DNA of 23,139 nucleotides from Chloroflexota bacterium (GCA_005883775.1 VBEU01000093.1:1-23139); one strand, 5' to 3'. Counted from the stretch's first letter, positions 1-7,132 are shown. Notes: generated by a model from the letters alone, not told the origin. Numbers and translations are program-made.

Positions 1-1
1 C

Positions 2-190
2 CTCGGTGAGATGAATGCGGAACAGCTCTGGGACACGACGCTGAACCCGGCGACCCGGACCCTGAGGCGCGTGACTCTCGACGACGCGGAACTGGCGGAC
101 CTTGTGTTCGACGAGCTTATGGGCAGTGAGGTCGAGGGCCGAAAGAAATGGATCATGGCGAACGCCGGCAAAGCCGACCTCGACATCTAG
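2..190 (+). CDS. gyrB: DNA gyrase subunit B, C-terminal end (partial)
   Basis: The window opens inside this gene. Reading from base 2, 62 codons run to a TAG stop at 188-190. The translation contains LGEMNAEQLWDTTLNP, then an ATRTLRRV stretch, then FDELMGSEVEGRKKWI near the end. These are the hallmarks of the TOPRIM/C-terminal part of GyrB, where GEMN-x-EQLW-x-TT is almost invariant. GyrB is the ATPase subunit that drives negative supercoiling with GyrA. Its stop codon shares one base with the GTG start of the following thioesterase gene, so the two are probably translated together. ParE has a similar C-terminus, but gyrA lies downstream and carries a GyrA box, which favours GyrB. Confidence 0.93.
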   Translation, partial: LGEMNAEQLWDTTLNPATRTLRRVTLDDAELADLVFDELMGSEVEGRKKWIMANAGKADLDI

Positions 191-714
191 TGGCGAAGCT
201 GTCCGAGCTGGGGGTCGACTTTCAGCATTGGTGCTTCGCATGCGGTCAGCTCAACTCCGGTGGGTTGCACCTCGATTTTGAGGTGTCGCGCGATCGTGCC
301 GTGGCGCGCTACACCGCGTTGCAGCGCCATCAGGGTTACGACGGGCTGCTTCACGGCGGCGTGGTGACTGCGCTCCTCGATGAGGCCATGGGCTGGGCGA
401 TCTTTCACCAAGGCATTTGGGGAGTGACCGCGAAGATCAGCGTCACGTTCCGCGAGCCGGTCCCGATCGGCGTGGATCTGCGCGTGGTCGGCGAGATCGC
501 GCGCGACCGAGGCAGAGTGATCGAGACGCACGGTACGGTCGAGCGTGTGGAAGACGGCACAACGCTGGCCGAGGCGGAGGCGACGTTTCTCCGGATGCCC
601 GAAGGCCGCCGCCGCGAGCTCGAGCAGCGCTATTCGGGCACCGAGGACGCATTTGCGCGGGTGAGAGCCGCGGTCGAACGCGAAGAACGTTCGAGAGAAC
701 ACGGACGAACCTAG
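190..714 (+). CDS. PaaI-type hotdog-fold thioesterase
   Basis: A 174-residue protein of the PaaI/YbgC-like hotdog family, which hydrolyses acyl-CoA thioesters; the substrate cannot be told from sequence. It shows the N-terminal CFACGQLNSGGLHL segment seen in many family members. The active-site helix GLLHGGVVTALLDEAMGWA follows, with the His-Gly-Gly and Asp-Glu that frame the catalytic site, and then the long beta strand VTAKISVTFREPVPIG. I chose the GTG at 190 because it overlaps the gyrB stop (TAGTG). An in-frame ATG at 148 exists but would lie inside gyrB. The C-terminal 40 residues are charged and probably helical. Its place between gyrB and gyrA is unusual; the gap to gyrA is 17 bases, so it is probably one transcript. 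Confidence 0.85.
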   Translation: MAKLSELGVDFQHWCFACGQLNSGGLHLDFEVSRDRAVARYTALQRHQGYDGLLHGGVVTALLDEAMGWAIFHQGIWGVTAKISVTFREPVPIGVDLRVVGEIARDRGRVIETHGTVERVEDGTTLAEAEATFLRMPEGRRRELEQRYSGTEDAFARVRAAVEREERSREHGRT

Positions 715-731
715 AGAGTGAATAGAACAGG

Positions 732-3716
732 GTGATCGAAGAACCAACGAACGAGCGCGTAGTGGGCGTCGAGCTCGAGCACGAGATGCGCCAGGCGTAC
801 CTCGATTACTCGATGAGCGTGATCGTCGCGCGCGCGCTGCCCGACGTCCGCGACGGCCTAAAACCGGTACAGCGCCGGATCCTCTACACGATGCTCGAGG
901 AGGGGCTGCGCAACGATCGGCCATTCCGCAAGTCGGCGAATGTCGTCGGCGTGGTGATGGCGAAATACCACCCGCATGGCGACGTGCCGATCTACGACGC
1001 GCTCGTCCGTCTCGCGCAGGACTTCGCGGCCCGGTACCCGCTGGTGCAGGGCCAGGGAAACTTTGGCTGCTTCACGGGTGAGACAAAGGTGGAGCTCTAT
1101 AACGGCGAGCAGAAGCCCTTCACGGAGCTCGTCGAGATGGCGCACAAGGGCCTGCGTGCCGAGATCTTCACGGTCGATCCCCACCGCAACGTGCGCATCA
1201 AACCACTGCGCGCGCCGAGGCTCGTCCGTCGCAACGACCCGGTCGTGAAGGTCACGCTCGAGACCGGCGCCGAGATCGTCTGCACCCCGGACCACCGGTT
1301 CATGCTCCGCGACGGGACCTATCGCGAGGCGCAGCAGCTCAAGGCCAAGGATCAGCTCATGCCGTTCTCGCGGACCGCGATACCGGAGCGTCTGCACCGG
1401 ACGGGCGCTTTCCCGATCCCCGCGAGCCTCACCCAGAAGGTGAGCAAAATCGAGCCCGCCGGCCGCGCCGACGTTTACGACCTCACCGTCGACCTCACTC
1501 AGAACTTCGCGCTCGCCGCGGGCGTTTTCGTCCACAACTCGATCGACGACGACCCACCCGCCCACATGCGGTACACCGAGGCCCGCCTCGCCGCGATCTC
1601 GACTGAGATGCTCGCCGACATCGAGAAGGAAACGGTCGACTGGACCCCGAACTACGACAACCGGCATCTCCAGCCCACCGTCCTGCCAGCCCGCGTCCCG
1701 AACCTGATCGTGAACGGGTCCGCCGGTATCGCGGTCGGTATGGCGACGAACATCCCGCCCCACAACCTGCGCGAGATCGTTGCCGCCACGAAGCGGCTGA
1801 TCGACGACCCAGAGCTGACCACCGACGACCTCTGCGAGACCGTGATCGGGCCCGATTTTCCAGGTGGGGGCGTCATCTACCGGTTCGACGAGCAACGCAA
1901 TGTCGAGACGGGCGCCGCCGAGCGTGTCGACGCGATACGCCGGGCCTACGCGCAGGGCCGCGGCAGGATCATCGCCCGGGCGAAGGCGCACAACGAGCAG
2001 CTCCGTGGGAATCGCGACGCGATCATCGTCACCGAGCTGCCCTACGCGGTGAACAAGGCGTCGCTCATCGAGAAGATCGCCGATCTCGTGCAGAACAAGA
2101 AGCTTGCCGGTATCTCCGACATCCGCGACGAGAGCGATCGCGACGGGATGCGCATCGTCATCGAGATCAAGCGCGACGACGATGCCACCCTCGTGCTGAA
2201 CAACCTCTACAAGCACACCGCGATGCAGTCGGCCTTCAACTTCAACATGCTCGCGCTGGTCGAGCAGCAGCCCCGAACGCTTTCCCTCAAGGAGATCCTC
2301 CAGCATCACGTCGATCACCGCCGTGAAGTCATTCGGCGCCGCACCGACCACGACCTTCGTAGGGCCAAGGAGCGCGCCCACATCCTCGAGGGCCTCAAGA
2401 TCGCGCACGATCACATCGACGAGATCATCAAGCTGATCCGCGCGCACAAGGGCCAGGAGACGCTCCTCGTCGGAAAGCTGCGCGAAGGGTTCGGGCTGTC
2501 GGAAGCGCAGGCCAAGGCCATCCTCGAAATGCAGCTTCGCCGGCTCTCGGGACTCGAGCGCCAGAAGCTTGACGATGACTACCGCGAGACGATCAAGCTC
2601 ATCTCCGAGCTCGAGTCGATCCTGGCGAGCCCGCGACGGATCCTCGCTCTGATCAAGCAGGACCTCGACGAGATCGCGACCAAGTACGGTGATGACCGCC
2701 GCACCGAGATCGTCGACGACACGCCCCGCCAGCTCTCGCAGGAGGAGCTCGTCGCCGACGAGGACGTCGTCATCACCGTCTCGACCCGCAACTACGTGAA
2801 GCGCATGCCGCTCTCGACCTATCGCGCACAGCACCGCGGAGGACGGGGCGTGATCGGGATGGCCACACGCGACGAGGACGACGTCGAGCATCTGGTCGTG
2901 GCCCGAAGCCACGATCGTCTCTACGTCTTCACCGACCGTGGGCGAGTCTTCGCGCTCAAGGTCTTCGAGTTGCCGGACGCGAGCCGCACCGCGAAGGGAA
3001 CACCGATCCAGAACATCCTCGAGGCGATGCAGGCCGGCGAACGTGTCACGGCCCTCGTCGCGCTCCGGGACACGACCACGACCGAGCATCTCGTGATGGC
3101 GACGCGCAAGGGATTCATCAAGAAGACGCCGCTCTCCGAATACGCGAACGTCCGGCGCGCCGGCCTCATCGCGATCGCACTCCGAAAGGGCGACGAGCTC
3201 GCATGGGTCGCGCCGTGCACGTCGCAGGACCGGATCCTCCTCGCCACAAGAAAGGGCAAGGCGATCACGTTCAAGGCGACCGATGCGCGTCCGATGGGCC
3301 GGCAGACGCAGGGAGTGACCGGCATCCGGCTGCAGAAGGGCGACGAGGTTGTCGGTATGGGCATCGCCCGTCCTCGGACCGAGGCGCTCTCGGTGACCGA
3401 GAACGGCTTCGGGAAGCGAACCGCCGTCGCTGAATTCCCGACTCAGGGGCGCGGCGGTCAGGGAGTGATCCTCGCAGCCCTTTCGCCGAAGACGGGCAAC
3501 GTGGCCGCCATCCAGATGGTCGATGAGGGGACTCAGGAGATCCTTCTGATCACTTCGAACGGCGTCGTGATCCGTACTCCACTCGAGCAGGTGCGCGCGC
3601 TCGGCCGCGCCACGATGGGCGTGAAGGTGATGGCGGTCGGCGAGACCAAGATCGCGTCGATCGCGACGTTCACCCCGATGCGGCCGGCACAAACGCAGCT
3701 CGATCTACCGCGCTGA
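732..3716 (+). CDS. gyrA: DNA gyrase subunit A precursor with in-frame mini-intein
   Basis: The 994-residue precursor contains a 157-residue intein (residues 113-269), leaving an 837-residue mature GyrA of ordinary length. GyrA cuts and rejoins DNA during supercoiling. The N-terminal winged-helix part reads DGLKPVQRRILY and KYHPHGD. The catalytic tyrosine lies in HMRYTEARL at residue 281 of the precursor, 124 after splicing, matching Tyr122 of E. coli. The C-terminal domain carries a GyrA box, QHRGGRG, at residues 700-706, which marks gyrase rather than topoisomerase IV. The start is GTG at 732, 17 bases after the thioesterase; its ribosome site is weak. At the position of E. coli Ser83 there is Val (residue 85), while Asp87 is kept (residue 89). 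The intein splits the segment just before the catalytic tyrosine, so the precursor should be inactive until spliced. Confidence 0.96.
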   Translation: MIEEPTNERVVGVELEHEMRQAYLDYSMSVIVARALPDVRDGLKPVQRRILYTMLEEGLRNDRPFRKSANVVGVVMAKYHPHGDVPIYDALVRLAQDFAARYPLVQGQGNFGCFTGETKVELYNGEQKPFTELVEMAHKGLRAEIFTVDPHRNVRIKPLRAPRLVRRNDPVVKVTLETGAEIVCTPDHRFMLRDGTYREAQQLKAKDQLMPFSRTAIPERLHRTGAFPIPASLTQKVSKIEPAGRADVYDLTVDLTQNFALAAGVFVHNSIDDDPPAHMRYTEARLAAISTEMLADIEKETVDWTPNYDNRHLQPTVLPARVPNLIVNGSAGIAVGMATNIPPHNLREIVAATKRLIDDPELTTDDLCETVIGPDFPGGGVIYRFDEQRNVETGAAERVDAIRRAYAQGRGRIIARAKAHNEQLRGNRDAIIVTELPYAVNKASLIEKIADLVQNKKLAGISDIRDESDRDGMRIVIEIKRDDDATLVLNNLYKHTAMQSAFNFNMLALVEQQPRTLSLKEILQHHVDHRREVIRRRTDHDLRRAKERAHILEGLKIAHDHIDEIIKLIRAHKGQETLLVGKLREGFGLSEAQAKAILEMQLRRLSGLERQKLDDDYRETIKLISELESILASPRRILALIKQDLDEIATKYGDDRRTEIVDDTPRQLSQEELVADEDVVITVSTRNYVKRMPLSTYRAQHRGGRGVIGMATRDEDDVEHLVVARSHDRLYVFTDRGRVFALKVFELPDASRTAKGTPIQNILEAMQAGERVTALVALRDTTTTEHLVMATRKGFIKKTPLSEYANVRRAGLIAIALRKGDELAWVAPCTSQDRILLATRKGKAITFKATDARPMGRQTQGVTGIRLQKGDEVVGMGIARPRTEALSVTENGFGKRTAVAEFPTQGRGGQGVILAALSPKTGNVAAIQMVDEGTQEILLITSNGVVIRTPLEQVRALGRATMGVKVMAVGETKIASIATFTPMRPAQTQLDLPR
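1068..1538 (+). other. GyrA mini-intein (protein splicing element, no endonuclease)
   Basis: This 471-base in-frame segment encodes 157 residues between GQGNFG and SIDDDPPAHMRY, where ordinary GyrA continues directly from NFG to S. It begins with Cys (CFTGETKVEL, block A). Block B follows as ETGAEIVCTPDHRF, with the TxxH histidine. It ends with VYDLTVDLTQNFAL and GVFVHN (blocks F and G), with penultimate His and terminal Asn, followed by Ser as first C-extein residue. These are all the residues of a class 1 splicing intein. No LAGLIDADG or HNH segment lies between B and F, so it cannot home by its own endonuclease. The mycobacterial GyrA intein, as I recall it, sits twelve residues later, between the catalytic Tyr and Thr. 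Confidence 0.93.
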
Positions 3717-3787
3717 CCCACCGATCGGCGCTCACGCCCGCACGAGCAGGTTGCAATCGCGGCGCATGCTTGCCGTAGGTGCGTAGC

Positions 3788-3812
3788 AAAGAGGCACCAG
3801 GAGTACCTCTTT
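3788..3812 (+). terminator. Possible weak terminator after gyrA
   Basis: AAAGAGG (3788-3794) and CCTCTTT (3806-3812) can form a 7-bp stem with an 11-base loop, ending in three T. It lies about 70 bases after the gyrA stop and before ftsE. The stem is short and the T tract is only part of the stem, so this is tentative. The rest of the gap, 3717-3787, shows nothing I recognise. Confidence 0.35.
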
Positions 3813-3849
3813 CGACCAAATTGACGTTGTCCCAAGCGCACGCCCCGGT

Positions 3850-4560
3850 ATGGTGGCGCTCCTTGGGAGGGGCAACCAACTGATCACGCTGGACGACGTC
3901 AGCAAGCGCTATCCGAATGGCACCGACGCTCTTCGTGACGTGGATCTCGAGATCGACTCCGGAGATTTCGTATTCCTCGTCGGCTCCTCCGGGGCGGGCA
4001 AGTCCAGCCTGATCCGCCTGCTGATCCGGGAGGAACTGCCGTCGTCGGGCCGCGTGTGGGTCGACGGTCAGGACGTCGTCCGCATGAAGCACTCGGCGGT
4101 GCCAAAGCTTCGCCGGCGGGTCGGCGTCGTGTTCCAAGACTTCAAGCTCCTCCCGCGGAAGACCGTCGCCGAGAATGTCGGCTTCGCCCTCCTCGTCACC
4201 GGACACTCGGGTGAAGAGGCCCGTGAGGAGACCGAGCGCGCGCTCGCTCTCGTCGGCCTTTCACAGCGACGCGGGCATTTCCCGGATCAGCTCTCAGGCG
4301 GCGAGAAGCAACGCACGGCCATCGCGCGCGCCTTGGTGAGCCGCCCGAAAATACTCATCGCCGACGAGCCAACAGGAAACCTTGATCCGGTCACGAGCTG
4401 GGAGATCATCAAGCTCCTGGTTCGGGTCAACGAGCTCGGCACCACGCTGCTGATGGCCACGCACAACGCCGAGATCGTCAACGCGCTCCGTCGCCGTGTC
4501 GTCCACCTCGACCACGGAATGGTCGTCCGCGACGAGCGTGAGGGCCAGTACGCGGCATGA
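3850..4560 (+). CDS. ftsE: Cell division ATP-binding protein FtsE
   Basis: ABC ATPase partner of FtsX. In other bacteria FtsEX couples ATP hydrolysis at the divisome to activation of peptidoglycan hydrolases. All ATPase motifs are present: Walker A GSSGAGKSS (residues 45-53), Q-loop VFQDFKLLP, signature LSGGEKQR, Walker B ILIADEPTGNLDP, and H-loop MATHNAEIV. The coordinates use the first ATG, but the family normally starts at the equivalent of LITLDDVSKRYP. A CTG at 3880 encodes that Leu and has a strong GGGAGGGG ribosome site at 3865-3872, seven bases away, so translation may really begin there. The first ATG has no ribosome site and overlaps a TATGGT (3849-3854) that could be a -10 element. 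The stop overlaps ftsX by ATGA. Confidence 0.95.
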   Translation: MVALLGRGNQLITLDDVSKRYPNGTDALRDVDLEIDSGDFVFLVGSSGAGKSSLIRLLIREELPSSGRVWVDGQDVVRMKHSAVPKLRRRVGVVFQDFKLLPRKTVAENVGFALLVTGHSGEEAREETERALALVGLSQRRGHFPDQLSGGEKQRTAIARALVSRPKILIADEPTGNLDPVTSWEIIKLLVRVNELGTTLLMATHNAEIVNALRRRVVHLDHGMVVRDEREGQYAA

Positions 4561-5447
4561 GGCGCCTCGAATACGTCGTCACGACGGCCGCCCAGGGCTT
4601 CTGGCGCAACCCCGTCATGAGCCTCGCGTCGACGTTCACCGTCGGCCTGATGCTCCTGCTCTTCGCGTTCTTCCTGGCGACCGACCGCGGCCTGCAGGCT
4701 GCGGTCGGCGTTCTGGAATCCAAGGTCGAGCTCGCGCTCTTCCTCGAGGACGACGCCCGCGTGTCGGACGTCCTCGACCTGCGCGCGCGCATCGAGGCCG
4801 ACCCGGCTGTCTCGCGGGTCGACTACGTCACCAAAGAGCAAGCGATGGCGCGTCTTGTCGACATCGCCGCGAAACGGCCCGACATCCAGATCGTCGACAC
4901 CTCTGAAAACCCGCTCCAGGCGTCTCTCGAGGTCAAGCTCGCTCACGCACAGGACGCACCGCGGGTGACCGCCGCTCTTCGCGAGGAGATCGGAAAAGGG
5001 GTCGTCAGCGACGTCGTGGACAACCCGCAGGTCGTCGACAAGCTGCTGACGATCACGCGCGTGCTTTCGTTCGGCGGACTCGCCGTCCTCGCGATGATGC
5101 TGATCGTCGCCCTGTTCGTGATCGTGAACACGATTCGCATCGCCGTGCACGCCCGTCGTGACGAGATCGAGATCATGAAGCTCGTCGGCGCGACCGATTG
5201 GTTCGTGCGCTGGCCCTTCATCCTCGAGGGGATGCTCGTCGGGGCGCTTGGCGCGATGGCTGCGACGGCGGTCGTGCTCGTCGCGGCCGGACCGGTCATG
5301 AATGCCATGGTCAGCTTCATCGAGATCCTTCCGCTCTCGTTTGGGACCACCTTCGTCTGGCAGCTCGTCGGTAGCGTCTTCGCCCTCGCGCTCGCCGTCG
5401 GCGGGGGCGGGGCCATGCTGTCGGTGCGGGCGCACCTCGCCAAATGA
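4557..5447 (+). CDS. ftsX: Cell division permease-like protein FtsX
   Basis: A 296-residue integral membrane partner of FtsE. A cytoplasmic N-terminus (RRLEYVVTTAAQGFWRNP) leads into a first membrane helix (STFTVGLMLLLFAFFLA). An extracellular domain of about 120 residues follows (VELALFLEDDARVSDV onward), then three membrane helices near FGGLAVLAMMLIVALFVIV, ALGAMAATAVVLVAAG and WQLVGSVFALALAVGGGG. The loop VHARRDEIEIMKLVGATDWFVRWPF is the typical FtsX/MacB coupling segment. The start ATG overlaps the ftsE stop (ATGA, 4557-4560) and the stop overlaps the first ATG of the next ORF (5444-5447). In other bacteria the extracellular domain recruits a coiled-coil hydrolase or adaptor; the next gene encodes exactly such a protein. 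Confidence 0.94.
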   Translation: MRRLEYVVTTAAQGFWRNPVMSLASTFTVGLMLLLFAFFLATDRGLQAAVGVLESKVELALFLEDDARVSDVLDLRARIEADPAVSRVDYVTKEQAMARLVDIAAKRPDIQIVDTSENPLQASLEVKLAHAQDAPRVTAALREEIGKGVVSDVVDNPQVVDKLLTITRVLSFGGLAVLAMMLIVALFVIVNTIRIAVHARRDEIEIMKLVGATDWFVRWPFILEGMLVGALGAMAATAVVLVAAGPVMNAMVSFIEILPLSFGTTFVWQLVGSVFALALAVGGGGAMLSVRAHLAK

Positions 5448-6826
5448 GACTCCGAAGAGCCTTGACCCCAGGCACGAGCGGGTGCAACGATGCGTCCCGC
5501 ATGGGAACTCCCCGGCAACCCGCTCGGGGAGGTGGGGTCTGGAGGACGCGCGCGGCTCGCGCGACCACGGTCGCGCTGGTCGTCTCTGCGTTCCTAGGCG
5601 GCTTGGCCCAACCCGCGTCCGCCGATGACCCGATCACCGAGGCTCTGAAGCGCAAGGACGAGCTCGCGCGCGCCGTGCAGCTCTCCCGCGCGAACGCCGA
5701 GCGTTACCAGGCGGTCGCCAATCAGTTCCAGGCGGTCGTCAACCAGACCAACGCCCGGATCGCCGACCTCGCCGACAAGCAGGCGAACGCGCAGTCCGAG
5801 GCCGACCAGCTCTTCTACCAGATCCAGATCGCCGAGGAGCAGCTCGCGCTCGTCACCTTCCAGCTCGACGAGACGCGCGCGCTTGCGGATTCCTTGAAGG
5901 CCGAGGCCACTCAGGAGTCCAAGCAGCTCGCGGGTCGCGAGGACCTCTACGCGCGCCACCTGCGAACGACGTACCGGCAGGCCCTCATCAGTCCGCTCGA
6001 GATGCTCCTTTCGTCGGCGTCGCTGACCGAATTCGCAAACAGACTTCAGGAGATGATCTTCATCAACCGGCAGGACGTGCAGCTCGCGAACGAGATCCGC
6101 ACGATTCGCGCCGACACCCAGCAAAAGCAGGACGACGCCGCGACCAAAGAGAAGGAGATCCTCGGCCTCACCGAACAGATCACGACGCAGCGCCAGCAGC
6201 TGTCGGGCGCGAAAGACAAATACGACAAGCTTGTGGCCGAGGCGCAGTCGGCGATCGACGAGGTCGCGACGGTCCGCGCGACGGCCCTCGGGAATCGGCA
6301 AGCGGCGCAGGGCCAGGTCAGCCAGACAAATCAAACGACTGCGACCCTGACGCGGCAGCTCGACGAAGCCGAGGCGCAGTACGAGGCCCTCGCGGCGAAC
6401 GCGGCCGGCGGCAGCGGACTGGGTGCGTTCAACGGCTCCACGCTCGCGATGTGGCCGCTCCGCGGACCGATCACGTCGGGGTTCGGCGCGCGCTGGGGCG
6501 GATTCCACAACGGCATCGACATCGCCGCGCCGAAGTACACACCGATCCGCGCTGCATCGGCCGGAAAGGTGGTCACCGTCGGCCGCCCGTACCTCGCGTA
6601 CGGCGACACAGCGGTCGTCGTGATCATCGCTCATGGCTTCAACTTCTCGACGCTCTACGGCCATCTCGACGATCTGCACTGGCCGATCGTCTCCGTCGGG
6701 CAGACCGTCTCCGCAGGGCAGATCATCGCGTACGTCGGTATGACCGGATGGACGACCGGACCGCACCTCCACTTCATGACGATCCTGAACGGACGCGCGG
6801 TCAACCCGATGGGCTACCTCCCGTAG
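5444..6826 (+). CDS. Secreted coiled-coil M23 (LytM) peptidase, EnvC-like
   Basis: Probable murein hydrolase or hydrolase activator worked by FtsEX. The open frame begins at an ATG overlapping the ftsX stop. An in-frame ATG at 5501 (441 residues) gives a conventional signal peptide: basic start, hydrophobic TTVALVVSAFLGGLA, and a likely cut after QPASA. I consider 5501 equally likely. A long coiled coil follows, rich in Gln, Ala and Glu (about residues 45-300 from 5501). The C-terminal M23 domain has HNGIDIA (His336), YGHL (His388) and HLHF (His422, His424). The zinc ligands and catalytic His are therefore intact, so it may be active itself, unlike E. coli EnvC, whose LytM domain is degenerate. 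It is the last gene of the ftsE-ftsX unit; a terminator overlaps its stop. Confidence 0.9.
   Translation: MRLRRALTPGTSGCNDASRMGTPRQPARGGGVWRTRAARATTVALVVSAFLGGLAQPASADDPITEALKRKDELARAVQLSRANAERYQAVANQFQAVVNQTNARIADLADKQANAQSEADQLFYQIQIAEEQLALVTFQLDETRALADSLKAEATQESKQLAGREDLYARHLRTTYRQALISPLEMLLSSASLTEFANRLQEMIFINRQDVQLANEIRTIRADTQQKQDDAATKEKEILGLTEQITTQRQQLSGAKDKYDKLVAEAQSAIDEVATVRATALGNRQAAQGQVSQTNQTTATLTRQLDEAEAQYEALAANAAGGSGLGAFNGSTLAMWPLRGPITSGFGARWGGFHNGIDIAAPKYTPIRAASAGKVVTVGRPYLAYGDTAVVVIIAHGFNFSTLYGHLDDLHWPIVSVGQTVSAGQIIAYVGMTGWTTGPHLHFMTILNGRAVNPMGYLP
5475..5526 (+). repeat. Structured segment at the start of the M23 gene
   Basis: CGAGCGGGT (5475-5483) and ACCCGCTCG (5518-5526) form a perfect 9-bp stem. 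Inside it ATGCG (5490-5494) pairs with CGCAT (5498-5502), which would hide the candidate ATG at 5501. The 3' side continues into GGGGAGGTGGGG. In GC-rich coding DNA this may be chance. I could not match it to a riboswitch with confidence. Confidence 0.35.
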
Positions 6827-6851
6827 CGGCTACCGCCGCTACTGCTCTTTT
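6823..6851 (+). terminator. Intrinsic terminator of the ftsE-ftsX-M23 operon
   Basis: GTAGCGG (6823-6829) and CCGCTAC (6836-6842) form a perfect 7-bp stem with a 6-base loop, followed by TGCTCTTTT. The TAG stop of the peptidase gene lies in the 5' arm of the stem. Confidence 0.75.
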
Positions 6852-6909
6852 CGCTTCCGCAGTTACGTGTAGACGGGACGTTCGCGTCTTCAGTGCGTCC
6901 CCGGCGACA

Positions 6910-6937
6910 TTGACGGTAAGTGGCAGCCATGTAGCAT
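6910..6937 (+). promoter_or_regulatory. Promoter of the smpB leader RNA
   Basis: TTGACG (6910-6915) and TAGCAT (6932-6937) are separated by 16 bases, a good match to a housekeeping sigma promoter. Transcription would start near 6944, only a few bases before the extended ribosome site. The stretch between the previous terminator and this promoter (6852-6909) shows nothing else. Confidence 0.65.
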
Positions 6938-6947
6938 CAATTCCGAA

Positions 6948-6961
6948 AGAAAGGAGGTGAT
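6948..6961 (+). promoter_or_regulatory. Unusually long Shine-Dalgarno sequence
   Basis: AGAAAGGAGGTGAT is complementary over all 14 bases to the usual bacterial 16S rRNA 3' tail (AUCACCUCCUUUCU). No other gene in this window has more than about 8 matching bases. It stands four bases (counted from GGAGG) before a GTG at 6962. Confidence 0.75.
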
Positions 6962-7003
6962 GTGGAGTGGGCGATGCCAGTGGGAATCCAAAGACCCATG
7001 TGA
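6962..7003 (+). CDS. Candidate 13-residue leader peptide
   Basis: GTG at 6962 opens a 13-codon ORF, read as MEWAMPVGIQRPM, ending in TGA at 7001-7003. It begins just after the 14-base ribosome site. Its last codons cover the 5' arm of the long-range stem (6988-6998), so a ribosome on it would prevent that stem from forming. An ATG at 6960 would open a 25-codon ORF in another frame but is too close to the ribosome site. No amino acid is obviously overused. It is inferred from position only; there is no family evidence. Confidence 0.4.
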   Translation: MEWAMPVGIQRPM

Positions 7004-7069
7004 GCTCACTTCAGCCTTTCGTAATGAATCGATCTGAGGTGAACGCGCACTAACTCACTGGGTCTTTGG
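6988..7069 (+). repeat. 11-bp perfect inverted repeat in the smpB leader
   Basis: CCAAAGACCCA (6988-6998) and TGGGTCTTTGG (7059-7069) are exact complements 60 bases apart. GTGAG just inside the left arm and CTCAC just inside the right arm extend the helix past a single bulged T. The right arm also has an alternative partner in GACCCGG just downstream, so two exclusive folds are possible. Confidence 0.7.
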
Positions 7070-7086
7070 TGACCCGGCAAAGGAGG

Positions 7087-7119
7087 GCGGCGGCAGAGAT
7101 GCCGCCGCTCTTCGTTTTC
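7087..7119 (+). terminator. Strong intrinsic terminator or attenuator before smpB
   Basis: GCGGCGGCA (7087-7095), loop GAGA, and TGCCGCCGC (7100-7108) form a perfect 9-bp GC-rich stem followed by TCTTCGTTTTC. It lies 20 bases before the smpB start, so smpB depends either on read-through or on a promoter of its own. Confidence 0.8.
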
Positions 7120-7126
7120 AACCACC

Positions 7127-7132
7127 TAATCT
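7127..7132 (+). promoter_or_regulatory. Candidate -10 box for leaderless smpB transcript
   Basis: TAATCT fits TANNNT and ends seven bases before the smpB ATG at 7140, which would make the ATG the first transcribed base. There is no clear -35 element and no ribosome site before smpB. A similar arrangement is seen before the VOC gene at 14221. Confidence 0.35.

Larger units (their letters stand above)
6944..7119 (+). ncRNA. Structured leader or small RNA upstream of smpB
   Basis: A promoter-to-terminator unit of about 175 bases that I cannot assign to a known family. It contains, in order: a 14-base complement of the 16S rRNA 3' end (6948-6961); a tiny ORF; CCAAAGACCCA (6988-6998), which pairs perfectly with TGGGTCTTTGG (7059-7069); an extension of that stem, after one bulged base, by GTGAG/CTCAC; and an inner stem CACTTCAG/CTGAGGTG with one G-U pair. 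The 3' arm can instead form a local hairpin CTGGGTC/GACCCGG. A strong terminator closes the unit 20 bases before smpB. It could be an attenuating leader for smpB or an independent small RNA. Confidence 0.6.

Noticed and set aside
858..3692. A 944-codon open frame antisense to gyrA
   Set aside because: It mirrors gyrA codon by codon, is rich in Asp, Arg, Leu and Val as expected for the complement of GC-rich coding DNA, and matches no family. It is a shadow of gyrA.
732..3716. ParC instead of GyrA
   Set aside because: The adjacent gyrB end, full-length C-terminal domain and GyrA box QHRGGRG favour gyrase.
4287..5435. Long antisense frames across ftsE/ftsX, the M23 gene (5594-6772) and dnaA (20845-21870)
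   Set aside because: All lie fully over convincing genes and encode low-complexity charged sequence without domains.
5474..5545. SAM-I/IV or c-di-AMP riboswitch call
   Set aside because: Only short pieces resemble the SAM core. The closing stem and later conserved parts are missing, and the c-di-AMP consensus does not fit.
6944..7119. 6S RNA or tmRNA as identity of the smpB leader
   Set aside because: There is no pairing of 5' and 3' ends around a central bubble as in 6S RNA, and the true tmRNA is at 15407-15758.
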